A DNA stretch of 24,317 nt from an uncultured bacterium (GTDB taxonomy: Bacteria > Patescibacteriota > Saccharimonadia > Saccharimonadales > Saccharimonadaceae). The stretch is taken from positions 1-24,317 of the forward strand of contig USNP01000002.1 in NCBI GenBank assembly GCA_900556165.1. Direction: 5' to 3'. The position numbers and the translations under genes were made by a program. The notes under the pieces are model-generated. The model made no database searches. It was not told where the DNA came from and was given only the letters and a program-made list of their open reading frames with translations. How positions within the stretch are numbered: the stretch's first letter is position 1; every line of letters starts with the position of its first letter. Of the stretch, positions 13,236 to 20,326 are shown one piece after another.

Positions 13236-15731
13236 CTAAATTATTTTTCCACCATTATTTTGCGCTAATTCTTCAATTTTTTGAACAATTTCATGAATTT
13301 CTTCACCAGTCAAAGTTTTTTCGAAAGGTGTAATTTTGAATCGAATCGAAACATTTTTCGTCCCATCACTATTTTTAAAAATATCGATCGGCAAAACTTC
13401 AATTTCGACATTCTCAAACTTGTCAGAAATATTTTCGAAAATATTAAAAATCTCTGAAAATTCTCGTTTTTCATCAACATTAATCGAAATATCTCTCTCA
13501 ACAGATTGAAATTTTGAAAAATTCTTTATTTTCACATTTGAGCCAGCCAAATTTTCCAATAAGATATTTAAATCAAGCTCAAAACCGGAAGTCGCCTCTG
13601 GTAATTTTAGCGATTTTTGAACAGATTTTTTAAATTCACCAATTACGCCAAGAGTTATTTTTTTGCCATTATTCAGAATCTCAATCACTGCCGAGCGTTT
13701 TGCTTCAAATTCGGTTGAAAGCGGAGATTTTTCAAGATTAAATTTTGAAAAATCGGCTTCAATTCCAAGCTTTTTAAACAAAAAATCTGCATAATTCTTC
13801 GCTTGATAAAATGCATTTTCACCCTTATTATTCACATACACAAAAGCAAGCTTTTTCTGTTCAATCGGAACATTTTCCTCGTTCAAACCAAGTGATTTTT
13901 CGGTAATTTTATTCATTTCAAATATTGCAAATTCACCAAAACCTGCACGAATATTCTGGCTAATTTTTGAAAGCAAGCTCGGCGTTAAGGTTTGGCGATA
14001 ATATTGCAAATCTGGCGAAATCGAATTCACGATTTTATATGAATTTTGTGAATCTTGATCAACTTTTTCAAGCAAATCTCCATGAATAAAGCTATAAGTC
14101 AAAATCTCATTTGCGCCACCAGCAGTTAAAATTTCACGAATTTCAGATTGAAGCAGGTCAATTTTAGCTTTTTTAACCGCCTTAAAAGTTCGCTCCGGAA
14201 GCTGTAAAGCAATATTATCATAGCCATTCAATCGGCCAACTTCCTCGATCAAGTCTTCTTTAATGTGAAGATCGTTTCGCCAAAATGGTACCAAAAAAGT
14301 TTCAGAATTTTCATTTTCAGTTAAAATTCCGACATTTTCAAGTGTTCGGTGAATTTGATCGTTCGAAAAATCAGTTCCCAAAACTTGATTAATCTCATCA
14401 TTTGAAACTGAAATTTTAAGTTGCTCTCGATAATCATTATCCTTAGAATCTGCAACCAAACTTAAACTTTTACCACCCATCGCCAAAATATCTTCAGCAA
14501 ACAAATCAAGAACTTTTCGCGAAAGCATCTGCGGAATTCCTTTCGTAAAACGCGTAATCGCCTCACTGAAAATTCCGTGTCGCATTTGAGTGTTTCGTAA
14601 ATTATAAAGATTAAATGTTGCGCTTTCAACTAAAATCTTCGAAGTATTTTCATCGATTGCAGTTGAAATTCCACCCATCGCACCAGCCAATGCGATCGCA
14701 ATTTCACCACTTTCACCAGTTGCAATCACAATATCTTTTTCGTTCATTTTGATTTTTTTGCCATCCAAAAGTTCAAGCTCTTCACCCTCGAAAGCGTTTC
14801 GAACAACAATTTTAATATCACTCGAACCATTTAATTTTTCAAGTTTTTCAAGATCAAAAGTGTGAAGTGGTTGAGCAGTTTCGAACATGATTTTATTCGC
14901 CAAATCTGTAATTTCATCAATCAGTCGCATTCCAGAACGCAAAATATAAGTTTTTTCAATCGTCAAATTTGGATTTTTCAAAATATTTGAAACATCAAAA
15001 ATCGCCGCAGTATAGCGTTCACAAATTTTAGGATTTCGAATTTCAATATCAATTTTTCGATCTTCAACACCTTTGAAATTCGAACCTTTGATAAATTCTG
15101 GCTCAATAAATTCTTCACCTAAAATTCCTGCAACTTCACGAGCAAAGCCAACAATCCCAAAACAATCTGGTCGATGTGTCAAGCTTTTATTTTCAACTTC
15201 GAGTAAAAAATCATTTAATTCGAACTTTTCCGCAAAAGAATCACCAGCTTGAATTCCGTTTTTAAAAACCTCTGGCGAAACTTCAAGAATTCCATCATGC
15301 TCGTCACCCAAACCAAGTTCACGAAGACTAGCAATCATACCGTTACTCATATTACCCATCAATTTTCGTGCACCAAGTTTAAAATTCTCGCCACCAAAAG
15401 TTTCTGGCACGATCGATTCTGGTGGAAGCCATGCCACAAAAATCCCCGCTCGCACATTTGGAGCACCGCAGACAACTTGAACAAAACCATCCTCATCACG
15501 TTCAATATCTTTTCGTACGCCGCCATCATCAATTTTACACAAATTCAAATGGTCGGAATTTTCAACCTTTTTCACCGAAATTACTTTCGCAATAATCGCA
15601 TCTTTGTATTTTTCACCTAGATCTTCAACACTCTCAATCTCAACCAAACGCGCGCCGATTAATTTCGAAAGTTCACCAATCTCCGGCAAATTCGGAACAA
15701 ATTTTTTAAGCCAATTTACTGAAATTATCAT
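13236..15731 (-). CDS. pheT: Phenylalanine-tRNA ligase beta subunit
   Basis: With PheS it forms the (alpha-beta)2 enzyme that charges tRNA-Phe. The 831-aa protein is full length. The EMAP-type tRNA-binding fold spans about 40-155 (AKVISVKKVENSDHLNLCKI, VVCGAPNVRAG). The B3/B4 editing region spans about 210-395. The B5 domain and the catalytic-like core (ERTFKAVKKAK, RQTLTPSLL) follow. The FDX-ACB anticodon-binding domain is at about 735-826 (SVERDISI, SIRFKITPFEKTLTGEEI). The start has AAGGAG five bases upstream, with the pheS stop TAA inside that site. Nine bases separate it from each neighbour, so it lies mid-operon. A short acidic insertion sits near residues 73-83. Confidence 0.98.
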   Translation of the reverse strand: MIISVNWLKKFVPNLPEIGELSKLIGARLVEIESVEDLGEKYKDAIIAKVISVKKVENSDHLNLCKIDDGGVRKDIERDEDGFVQVVCGAPNVRAGIFVAWLPPESIVPETFGGENFKLGARKLMGNMSNGMIASLRELGLGDEHDGILEVSPEVFKNGIQAGDSFAEKFELNDFLLEVENKSLTHRPDCFGIVGFAREVAGILGEEFIEPEFIKGSNFKGVEDRKIDIEIRNPKICERYTAAIFDVSNILKNPNLTIEKTYILRSGMRLIDEITDLANKIMFETAQPLHTFDLEKLEKLNGSSDIKIVVRNAFEGEELELLDGKKIKMNEKDIVIATGESGEIAIALAGAMGGISTAIDENTSKILVESATFNLYNLRNTQMRHGIFSEAITRFTKGIPQMLSRKVLDLFAEDILAMGGKSLSLVADSKDNDYREQLKISVSNDEINQVLGTDFSNDQIHRTLENVGILTENENSETFLVPFWRNDLHIKEDLIEEVGRLNGYDNIALQLPERTFKAVKKAKIDLLQSEIREILTAGGANEILTYSFIHGDLLEKVDQDSQNSYKIVNSISPDLQYYRQTLTPSLLSKISQNIRAGFGEFAIFEMNKITEKSLGLNEENVPIEQKKLAFVYVNNKGENAFYQAKNYADFLFKKLGIEADFSKFNLEKSPLSTEFEAKRSAVIEILNNGKKITLGVIGEFKKSVQKSLKLPEATSGFELDLNILLENLAGSNVKIKNFSKFQSVERDISINVDEKREFSEIFNIFENISDKFENVEIEVLPIDIFKNSDGTKNVSIRFKITPFEKTLTGEEIHEIVQKIEELAQNNGGKII

Positions 15732-15740
15732 TTCTACTCC

Positions 15741-16760
15741 TTAAAACTCCCTCAAAAATTCTAATTTTCCACTTTCGAAAAAGCGAATATCTGAAATTCC
15801 ATACTTTAACATCACAAGTCGCTCGATTCCACCACCCCAAGCAAATCCACGATATTTTTTCGAATCAATTCCAGCTGCTTCAAGAACATTTGGATGAATC
15901 ATTCCGCAACCAAGCATTTCAAGCCACTCACCTTTTTTACCACCAAGCGCTTTTGGCTTTTCGATCAAAAACTCAAGACTCGGTTCAGTGAAAGGAAAAT
16001 ATCCTGGCTGGGTTCGAATTTCCAATTTTTGACCATAATATTCCTCGAAAAAAGCGTGGAGCGTGCCAAGCATTTGTGCCAAATTCGCATTTTCACTCAC
16101 AAAAACACCTTCACATTGATAAAATGTATGCTCGTGTGTCGCATCCAAATCTTCATTTCGAAAAACTCGTCCATAAGAAACATGCGCAATTCGACCTTCT
16201 TCTTCAAGCTGCTTTTTACCATGCTTTAAAACGCGGTTTTGCATCGTTGAAGTATGAGCCGGCGGGATAAAATTCTCTTCTGTTCGAAAAGTATCATAGC
16301 CGTCACGAGCTGGGTGATTTTCTGGGAAATTTAACGCGCCAAACATATTCCAATCGTTATCAATCTGGCGAGATTCGATCGCCTCAAATCCCATTCGCGT
16401 ATAAATATCTACCACCTTCTCAAGCTCTTTTTGAAGTGGATGCTTTGAGCCATTTTTTGCACTCAAAAGTCGTGGTTTTTCAGCGATTTTATCGCGCGAA
16501 CTTTCCGCAAAAGGCGCAGAAATATCAATCTCTTCAATCTCGGCATTTTCTTTTTCTTCAAGAATTTTTGAAAGCTCAGCTTGAATTTCATTTTTCAAAT
16601 TATTCACTTTCGCACCAAACTCACCCTTTTGTTCATTCGGCAAAGTTGGAATAATTTTATAAAGTTCCTTAATTTTTGGCGACTTCAAAATATCACTTGG
16701 ATTTTCAAGCGTTTTGAGTTCAGCCAAAAGTTCATCTCTAATCTGTTGAATCTGTTCCAT
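15741..16760 (-). CDS. pheS: Phenylalanine-tRNA ligase alpha subunit
   Basis: This is the catalytic subunit of PheRS, a class II synthetase. The 339-aa protein has an N-terminal coiled-coil arm (about 1-75) that contacts tRNA, then the class II core. Motif 1 is around FGALNFPENHPARD (140-152). Motif 2 is GRVFRNEDLDATHEHTF (197-213). The Phe-pocket strand is FPFTEPSLEF (255-264). LGCGMIHPNVL is at 283-293, and motif 3 is GFAWGGGIERLVMLKYGI (305-322), with Trp where Phe is usual. It is the first gene of the operon, preceded by an almost leaderless promoter, so there is no room for a T-box or attenuator. Confidence 0.98.
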   Translation of the reverse strand: MEQIQQIRDELLAELKTLENPSDILKSPKIKELYKIIPTLPNEQKGEFGAKVNNLKNEIQAELSKILEEKENAEIEEIDISAPFAESSRDKIAEKPRLLSAKNGSKHPLQKELEKVVDIYTRMGFEAIESRQIDNDWNMFGALNFPENHPARDGYDTFRTEENFIPPAHTSTMQNRVLKHGKKQLEEEGRIAHVSYGRVFRNEDLDATHEHTFYQCEGVFVSENANLAQMLGTLHAFFEEYYGQKLEIRTQPGYFPFTEPSLEFLIEKPKALGGKKGEWLEMLGCGMIHPNVLEAAGIDSKKYRGFAWGGGIERLVMLKYGISDIRFFESGKLEFLREF

Positions 16761-16771
16761 AGCTATTTTTA

Positions 16772-16800
16772 ATTATATCACATCTGTAATTTTTTGTCGA
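16772..16800 (-). promoter_or_regulatory. Promoter of the pheS operon
   Basis: -35 TCGACA (16795-16800), a 17-base spacer and an extended -10 TGA-TATAAT (16772-16777) lie on the minus strand. Transcription should begin about 4-5 bases before the ATG at 16760, so the message has almost no leader and no Shine-Dalgarno. Confidence 0.8.
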
Positions 16801-16811
16801 TTTTCAAAAAT

Positions 16812-17078
16812 TTAAACCCTCTGAGCTGCCACCCAAACATAAAGCCCAAGCGCAACTAAAATCGCCAACAAAACTAAAAGCCAAACAAATGCTAATCCGG
16901 TAGTTTCTTTAGTTCCTTCGAAATACACACTATCTTCTGGTTGAGTAATTTCGCCTTTATTTTCGGGTATACATCCACCTGCGCCAAGCGAATTTTTAAT
17001 CTGTTTTTCACGAAGTTCGGCCGCAATTTTTTCTTGCAGTTCCGTTCGATTGTCATCTTGTTTTACATATAAAGCCAT
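16812..17078 (-). CDS. Small single-pass membrane protein, unknown function
   Basis: The 88-aa protein is not one I recognise. It has a charged N-terminal helix (DNRTELQEKIAAELREKQ, residues 9-26), a Gly-Cys-Pro turn (34-38), an acidic linker, and a C-terminal membrane helix (about 61-83) ending in AAQRV. The layout is that of a tail-anchored protein facing the cytoplasm. Its extended -10 ends six bases before the ATG, so the mRNA is probably leaderless. It lies just upstream of pheS on the same strand with no clear terminator between, so read-through into pheS is possible. It diverges from the MIP channel gene. Confidence 0.75.
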   Translation of the reverse strand: MALYVKQDDNRTELQEKIAAELREKQIKNSLGAGGCIPENKGEITQPEDSVYFEGTKETTGLAFVWLLVLLAILVALGLYVWVAAQRV

Positions 17079-17084
17079 ATCTCC

Positions 17085-17093
17085 ATTGTATCA
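17085..17093 (-). promoter_or_regulatory. Extended -10 promoter of the 88-aa protein
   Basis: TGA-TACAAT on the minus strand (TACAAT at 17085-17090) is followed by six bases and then the ATG at 17078. The -35 position (17108-17113, TTTTAG) is weak. Confidence 0.6.
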
Positions 17094-17097
17094 GATT

Positions 17098-17127
17098 TTG
17101 GCATTTTCTAAAAGTTTATGGTAAAAT
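17098..17127 (+). promoter_or_regulatory. Promoter of the MIP-family channel gene
   Basis: TTGGCA (17098-17103), an 18-base spacer and an extended -10 TGG-TAAAAT (TAAAAT at 17122-17127). A TATAAT also occurs at 17133-17138 but has no matching -35. The strong ribosome site AAGGAGG is at 17146-17152. This promoter interleaves with the divergent promoter of the 88-aa gene. Confidence 0.65.
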
Positions 17128-17156
17128 AGAATTATAATTTAAATTAAGGAGGAAAA

Positions 17157-18014
17157 ATGGCGTCAAAAAAAGCCAATTCAAAGAAATCTTCGAAACCAGC
17201 CCTAGTAAAGAAAGCTGAAACAGAAGTTTCGAAAATTGAAAAAGTAGTAAAAACTACTGTAAAAAATGTATCAAAAAATAAAAGTTTTTCGCTGGAAGAA
17301 GTTTCGAAACCATCTTTCATTGCAGCAGTTGTGCTTGAATTTATTGGAACATTCCTGCTTGCAGCCAGCGTACTTGCAAGCCAAGGTCAACCTGTAAGTG
17401 TTCTATTTACACTTTCAACTATCGTTTTGATCGCCGGCGCAATCAGTGGTGCTCACGTTAATCCACTAATCACAGTTGGCGCTTGGGCAACTCGCCGAAT
17501 TAGTACCCTTAAAGCCATTTTCTACATCGTTGCTCAAATTTTGGGCGCAATGGTTGTATTTATGCTTATGAATGCTTTTGTTTCGAACGCTCCAGAAGTT
17601 TCACAACAAGCAGTATTATACGGACAACAAAAAGCTCAAATTTTCGCCGTAGCACCACTTCCAAAAAATAAAGAATCACTTATTCTTATTTCAGAACTAA
17701 TCGGCTCATTTATCTTTGCGTTCTCTGTGGCTTCGATCACATCAGACAAAAAGAAAAGCTCAGCCGCAAAAGCGATTGGAGTCGGTAGCGCATTATTCGC
17801 AGCCCTATTGATCGCCGGAACACTTGCGAATTTTGTATCAGGTTCAGCAATTATCAACCCAGCAATTGCGTTTTCACTTCAAGCGTTCACAATCACTGGA
17901 CAAAATGTTCCTTTCGCAATTGCAATCTACATTGGTGCAGCATTACTCGGTGGAATCCTTGGCTTCATCTTACAAGCACTTATCGAAAAAGGAATTCAAA
18001 AAGAAGAAAAATAG
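17157..18014 (+). CDS. MIP (aquaporin/glyceroporin) family channel with altered selectivity filter
   Basis: The 285-aa protein has a Lys-rich cytoplasmic N-terminal extension of about 50 residues, then six membrane helices in two repeats (EFIGTFLLAAS at 61-71; ELIGSFIFAFS at 180-190). The two half-helices carry SGAHVNPLIT (NPL at 102-104 instead of NPA) and SGSAIINPAIAFS (NPA at 234-236). The Arg that nearly always follows the second NPA, part of the ar/R filter, is Ile237. This argues against a plain water channel and suggests a wider, less polar pore for small neutral solutes (inference). It has its own promoter and AAGGAGG site and ends in a strong terminator. Family assignment is firm; substrate is unknown. 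Confidence 0.92.
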   Translation: MASKKANSKKSSKPALVKKAETEVSKIEKVVKTTVKNVSKNKSFSLEEVSKPSFIAAVVLEFIGTFLLAASVLASQGQPVSVLFTLSTIVLIAGAISGAHVNPLITVGAWATRRISTLKAIFYIVAQILGAMVVFMLMNAFVSNAPEVSQQAVLYGQQKAQIFAVAPLPKNKESLILISELIGSFIFAFSVASITSDKKKSSAAKAIGVGSALFAALLIAGTLANFVSGSAIINPAIAFSLQAFTITGQNVPFAIAIYIGAALLGGILGFILQALIEKGIQKEEK

Positions 18015-18021
18015 TTATTCA

Positions 18022-18052
18022 AAAAGAGCGAATTTCAAAAGTTCGCTCTTTT
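18022..18052. terminator. Bidirectional terminator between the MIP channel and rmuC
   Basis: A perfect 11-bp stem (18022-18032 with 18042-18052) and a 9-base loop have a T run after it on + and another T run (complement of 18021-18025) on -. It lies between two convergent stop codons. Confidence 0.88.
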
Positions 18053-18062
18053 ATTTTTGCTT

Positions 18063-19163
18063 TTATTCTATTGGTTTATCAAGTAGTTGTGGCTCAACAC
18101 CAGACTCATTTCCTTCACCCGAAATCTTAATAACATCTTTATCAATTTTTCCAAGCTCTTTATGTGCATTATTAAAATGATTTACTGTTGTTCCAAGTGA
18201 TTTTCCAAGCCGTTGCATCAAATCTTCGTATTTCGAAATATGTGTGTTTAATTGCGCAACTCGCTTTTGAATCTCCTTGCTCTGCTCTTCAATTTTTAAT
18301 GATTTTAAACCTTGCAAAACTGTTTGGAGGTATGCCATAAAACTTGTCGGACTCACTACGATCACGTGCTTATCGCGAAAAGCATACTCAATCAAATCAC
18401 GTTCTGAGCCTTGTGATCCAACCACACCTGTCAAAGCGTCATAATATAGACTTTCGCTCGGAATAAACATAAACGCAAAATCCATTGTATTTTCATTTGG
18501 CCGAATATATTTCGAAGTTTCATCGATCCGTTTTTTCAGATCATCGCGAACTTTTTTTGCCAAAATCTTTCGATCTTCACCTTTCGATTCAATCATTCGA
18601 TTATAATTTTCCAAGCTAAACTTCGAATCAACCGGCAAAATCTTATTTTTATCAAGAAAAATTACTGCATCAACAATTTCGCTATTTTTAAATTTATACT
18701 GAATTTCAAAAGCATTTGGTGGTAGAACATTTTCAAGGACCTGTTCAAGATAAAATTCACCCAAAACTCCGCGCTGTTTTGGATTTTGAAGCGCATTTTG
18801 AAGAGTTTTCAACTCATCCGCAACATTCACTACACGATTATTCGTCTCATCCAACTTCGTCAGCCTTTTCGAAACCTCTTCAACAATTTTTGAACTTTCC
18901 GAAATCTGTTTTGCCATAGAATTTTGCAACTGAAAATTATTTCGCTCAAGCTTTTCTGAAACTTTTTCATTAAAATTATTTAAATTAACGTCAAGATTTT
19001 CGCGCATTTTAATTAAGCTCTTATTTAGCTCAATTACATCCATTTTTAACAAATTCACACTTTGATCTTCATTTTTTGAAAAAGCAATTTTATTAATTCT
19101 AACAGATTGAAAAATCACAACCACTATTAAAACTATAACAACCACCAAAAGTAAAATATCCAT
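18063..19163 (-). CDS. rmuC: RmuC-family DNA recombination protein (predicted nuclease)
   Basis: RmuC proteins limit inversions at short inverted repeats and carry a PD-(D/E)xK nuclease-like fold. The 366-aa protein has one N-terminal membrane helix (2-19), a coiled coil (about 40-125), and the RmuC domain with RGVLGEFYLEQVLE (131-144), VDAVIFL (D165) and PVDSKF (D179, K181), which supply the E-D-DxK set. SPTSFMAYLQTVLQGLK, typical of the family, follows near residue 270. The ATG has AAAGGAGG upstream, lies directly after the upstream stop (TAAATG), and is therefore translationally coupled to the small membrane protein before it. Confidence 0.96.
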   Translation of the reverse strand: MDILLLVVVIVLIVVVIFQSVRINKIAFSKNEDQSVNLLKMDVIELNKSLIKMRENLDVNLNNFNEKVSEKLERNNFQLQNSMAKQISESSKIVEEVSKRLTKLDETNNRVVNVADELKTLQNALQNPKQRGVLGEFYLEQVLENVLPPNAFEIQYKFKNSEIVDAVIFLDKNKILPVDSKFSLENYNRMIESKGEDRKILAKKVRDDLKKRIDETSKYIRPNENTMDFAFMFIPSESLYYDALTGVVGSQGSERDLIEYAFRDKHVIVVSPTSFMAYLQTVLQGLKSLKIEEQSKEIQKRVAQLNTHISKYEDLMQRLGKSLGTTVNHFNNAHKELGKIDKDVIKISGEGNESGVEPQLLDKPIE

Positions 19164-19655
19164 TTATTTCCTCCTTTCGAAATAAAATACACACTGAATT
19201 AGCCAACTAAAAGTTACAATTCCACCACTCATTAATGGTTTGAAAAGTAACTGTTTATAATTAAATCCACTGCGTTTCTTTGGTTTTTCATCAATCATTT
19301 GCGCAAAAAGAACCGCCGGAGCTGTCATTCTAATTGATTGACTAAAAGAAATAATCGTATTTTGGAGCCAATATTCTGGAAAGATTTTTCGTGACAAAAA
19401 GATAAATGAAAATGTTACCCATAAAATGCCAGACAAGAAAAGTAGCACAAAAACCTTCAAATTCAAACCAACAAACGAAATATTCATCATACCTATTACA
19501 GCTATAATCATCCCCAAAATAGCAATTACCTCAATCAAGCTAATTAATTCTCGCGGAATATTAATACTACGACAGCGAGAAATTTTGCCGACAATGGAAA
19601 CTGCCGCGAGCATCACTATAGAATAGTCTAAAGCATAGATATTTTTAAAAAGCAT
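19164..19655 (-). CDS. Small multi-pass membrane protein upstream of rmuC
   Basis: The 163-aa protein is not one I recognise. It has about four membrane helices (roughly residues 9-22, 38-60, 64-85 and 135-155), a basic loop KPKKRSGFNYK, and a C-terminal ERRK. I chose the ATG at 19655 because an extended -10 box (TGC-TATACT) ends nine bases upstream. A longer in-frame start at 19706 lies upstream of that promoter, inside the greA terminator. The last codons (AGG AGG AAA) form the ribosome site of rmuC, whose ATG directly follows this stop. The link to RmuC is positional only. Confidence 0.75.
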   Translation of the reverse strand: MLFKNIYALDYSIVMLAAVSIVGKISRCRSINIPRELISLIEVIAILGMIIAVIGMMNISFVGLNLKVFVLLFLSGILWVTFSFIFLSRKIFPEYWLQNTIISFSQSIRMTAPAVLFAQMIDEKPKKRSGFNYKQLLFKPLMSGGIVTFSWLIQCVFYFERRK

Positions 19656-19664
19656 AACTATAAT

Positions 19665-19673
19665 AGTATAGCA
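19665..19673 (-). promoter_or_regulatory. Extended -10 promoter of the small membrane protein / rmuC operon
   Basis: TGC-TATACT on the minus strand (TATACT at 19665-19670) would start transcription two or three bases before the ATG at 19655. No good -35 is visible; that position falls within the greA terminator stem. Confidence 0.55.
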
Positions 19674-19680
19674 TATCTTG

Positions 19681-19711
19681 AAAAAAATAAAAGGCGCACA
19701 ACACACCTTTT
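19681..19711 (-). terminator. Terminator of greA
   Basis: A 9-bp stem with two G-U pairs (19703-19711 with 19689-19697) and a 5-base loop is followed by seven T residues on the minus strand (complement of 19681-19687). Confidence 0.85.
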
Positions 19712-19727
19712 ACTTATTTTTGAAGCT

Positions 19728-20192
19728 CTAACCAATTGCGACAAGTGTCATATTCATGTTTTGTGAATTTGCTGTCCAGCTAACGATTTCATTTACCGTT
19801 CGCCCAAGAACACTTTTCCCCAGCGGACTTTCGGCCGAAATCTTCCCTGCAAGCGGATTTGCTTCTACGCTTTCAACAATTCTAAACTTCATAATTCGCC
19901 CTGTAGCGCGGTCGAAAAGCTCCACAAATGAACCGATCGAAACTTTTGAACCTTTTTTCTTGCTTTTTGGCAAAATTTTAGCATTATGAATTTGGAAATT
20001 CTTTTCGTTGATTTCACTTCGAATTGCATCAATTCGCGCAAAAATATCATTCTGTCTCAATAAATCTTCTTTAATATCGCCATCTCGAAGCTCCATTTCG
20101 AGCATTTTTTGCTCATGCTCTAGTTTGGTAATTTTCTTTTTTAATTCTTTAAATCCTTGTTTGCTTAAATATATTTTAGTCGTATTTTTCAT
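19728..20192 (-). CDS. greA: Transcription elongation factor GreA
   Basis: GreA enters the RNA polymerase secondary channel and makes backtracked polymerase cleave its transcript. The 154-aa protein matches the usual ~158. It has an N-terminal coiled coil (about 5-75) with the tip GDIKED (38-43), whose D39 and E42 stand for the two acidic catalytic-tip residues. The C-terminal FKBP-like domain (about 80-154) contains the hallmark ISAESPLGKSVLGRTVNE (118-135). The ATG follows AAAGGAGG by four bases. It is monocistronic, with two tandem -10 boxes, an inverted repeat at its predicted transcription start, and a strong terminator. Confidence 0.95.
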   Translation of the reverse strand: MKNTTKIYLSKQGFKELKKKITKLEHEQKMLEMELRDGDIKEDLLRQNDIFARIDAIRSEINEKNFQIHNAKILPKSKKKGSKVSIGSFVELFDRATGRIMKFRIVESVEANPLAGKISAESPLGKSVLGRTVNEIVSWTANSQNMNMTLVAIG

Positions 20193-20203
20193 AAATCCTC
20201 CTT

Positions 20204-20218
20204 TGTAGCAATACTACA
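20204..20218. repeat. Inverted repeat at the greA transcription start
   Basis: TGTAG-N5-CTACA is a perfect 5-bp dyad just before the ribosome site. It begins at about +1 of the nearer promoter, so it could be a repressor operator or a small leader hairpin. Confidence 0.5.
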
Positions 20219-20223
20219 TTATC

Positions 20224-20239
20224 ATTATATCGAATTATA
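20224..20239 (-). promoter_or_regulatory. Tandem -10 boxes of greA
   Basis: Two TATAAT hexamers lie on the minus strand (20224-20229 and 20234-20239), ten bases apart. Neither has a convincing -35 at 16-18 bases. The nearer one predicts a start near 20217. Confidence 0.55.
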
Positions 20240-20282
20240 CTTAAAAAACGCTTAAATTTACTTTTTCAAAAAATTACCAACC

Positions 20283-20310
20283 AAAAAAGCTCGAACAGTA
20301 CCGAGCTTTT
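20283..20310 (-). terminator. Terminator of the second surface-protein module
   Basis: The 9-bp stem AAAAGCTCG (20302-20310 with 20285-20293, read on -) has an 8-base loop and a trailing T run (complement of 20283-20288). Confidence 0.85.
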
Positions 20311-20326
20311 ATAGGTCCTAATATAT

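Noticed and set aside
16761..16811. T-box or attenuator controlling pheS
   Set aside because: The promoter starts the message about five bases before the ATG, so there is no leader that could fold.
19656..19706. N-terminal extension of the small membrane protein to a Met at 19706
   Set aside because: The region contains the greA terminator stem and the gene's own extended -10 box, and has no ribosome site.
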